This document shows, piece after piece, positions 6,979 through 7,518 of a stretch of DNA of 7,518 nt. Below the pieces are notes generated by a model. The model was not told where the DNA came from. It did no database searches and saw only the letters and a program-made list of their open reading frames with translations. How positions within the stretch are numbered: the stretch's first letter is position 1; each line of letters starts with the position of its first letter. The position numbers and the translations under genes are program-made. The DNA is from Candidatus Altimarinota bacterium (GTDB taxonomy: Bacteria > Patescibacteriota > Gracilibacteria > BD1-5 > UBA2023), in assembly GCA_943355085.1 (NCBI GenBank), contig CALREC010000029.1, positions 1 to 7,518 of the forward strand. The letters are read 5' to 3'.

Positions 6979-7518
6979 ATGAAACACTTACGTTATATTG
7001 CGACAAGTACGATTATTCTTAGTACGATTTCTCCGAGTGTATTTGCGCTCGATATGAGTTCTGGATATATGAACATGCCGACAAATTCTTTGACAAATAA
7101 TATTTTAGGCACTGAAAAATCTCTCATGAACAATGCCGATGAAGACGAGAATGTTTCGAATCTTGATGATTTTGAAGTGAAGAGCTTTGAGATAAAGAAT
7201 GGTAATTTTAGTATCGGGAATGTGACTGACATAGTCATAGACGGAAATCTCTATGTTTATGGAAATTTTGACGTAAGCAACAGCTCAACGTTCACCGTAA
7301 ATGGAAAACTAAAAGTGACATGAAATCTCATACTCGGGAATGGAGATATTGAAAATAACGGACGCATATACGTCGGTGGGAAAAAGAAACTTTCAAACGG
7401 AAGCATAGTATGACCTGGTGCAAAAGTGACAAGCGACTTTGCAAAATATGACCCGATATTGCGAGCTGATCTCGACAAAGAGGAGGAATTAAGTGTACAA
7501 AACATGATCATAACCATG
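6979..7518 (+). CDS. Secreted repetitive beta-rich protein (bactofilin/beta-helix-like), 3' end missing
   Basis: An open frame of 180 residues from ATG at 6979 to the window edge, with TGA at residues 115 and 145 read as Gly. Residues 1-23 form a clear signal peptide: MKHLRY, a hydrophobic stretch, then SVFA before LD as a likely signal peptidase I site. Residues 35-70 are Asn/Asp/Glu rich and probably disordered. Residues 84-147 contain short repeating strands, such as IDGNLYVYGNF, FTVNGKLKVTGNLIL and NNGRIYVGG, with glycine or asparagine at turns. This recalls bactofilin-type or right-handed beta-helix folds, but bactofilins are usually cytosolic and I cannot assign a family. Export suggests a cell-surface or extracellular role. 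It is divergent from a glycan-initiating enzyme, so a shared envelope role is possible. C-terminal domains lie outside the window. Confidence 0.8.

Noticed and set aside
189..7518. TGA as selenocysteine or as tryptophan (code 4)
   Set aside because: The TGA positions match conserved glycines, not Cys/Sec or Trp, and TGG codons still encode Trp (for example PheT W7). Thirty-two sites in five unrelated genes exclude selenocysteine.
1..7518. CRISPR array, tRNA or rRNA gene, insertion sequence
   Set aside because: No regularly spaced repeats, cloverleaf-like sequence, rRNA signature, transposase or terminal inverted repeats were found by reading both strands.

Overview
The window reads as chromosomal DNA from a Candidate Phyla Radiation bacterium that translates UGA as glycine (genetic code 25: Gracilibacteria/BD1-5 or Absconditabacteria/SR1). 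With standard stops the main genes break into pieces. Each break is an in-frame TGA, and reading it as Gly restores full-length proteins, with Gly at invariant motif positions (for example EL-G-QPMHAFD in PheT and GT-G-PAG in the FAD enzyme). Only TAA and TAG end the genes. I counted 32 in-frame TGA codons in five genes. I cannot decide between the two phyla from this window.

Layout, left to right. Positions 1-55 (-) hold the first codons of an unidentified gene, preceded by a probable extended -10 promoter and a small inverted repeat. A minus-strand block from 5263 down to 189 holds three closely spaced genes read in the order pheT (814 aa, phenylalanyl-tRNA synthetase beta chain), a RhuM-Fic/Doc fusion protein (321 aa), and a COG2509-type FAD-dependent dehydrogenase (537 aa). 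The gaps are 20 and 30 bases, so they are probably one transcript, with a promoter candidate just before pheT and a weak terminator candidate near 112-137. Positions 5429-6850 (-) encode a 473 aa polyprenyl-phosphate sugar phosphotransferase (WcaJ/EPS type). A 128-base divergent intergenic region with palindromes separates it from a plus-strand gene at 6979 that runs off the right edge. That gene encodes a signal-peptide-bearing, repetitive beta-rich protein resembling bactofilin or beta-helix proteins.

Functionally the window joins translation (PheT) to a toxin-like Fic/Doc protein and a redox enzyme in one operon, next to cell-surface functions (glycan initiation and a secreted protein). 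pheS, the partner of pheT, is not present. I see no RNA gene, CRISPR array, transposase or complete unknown multi-gene system. The main points of interest are the recoded UGA, its very uneven use between genes, the Fic/Doc gene inside a tRNA synthetase operon, and the lack of Shine-Dalgarno sequences before every start.
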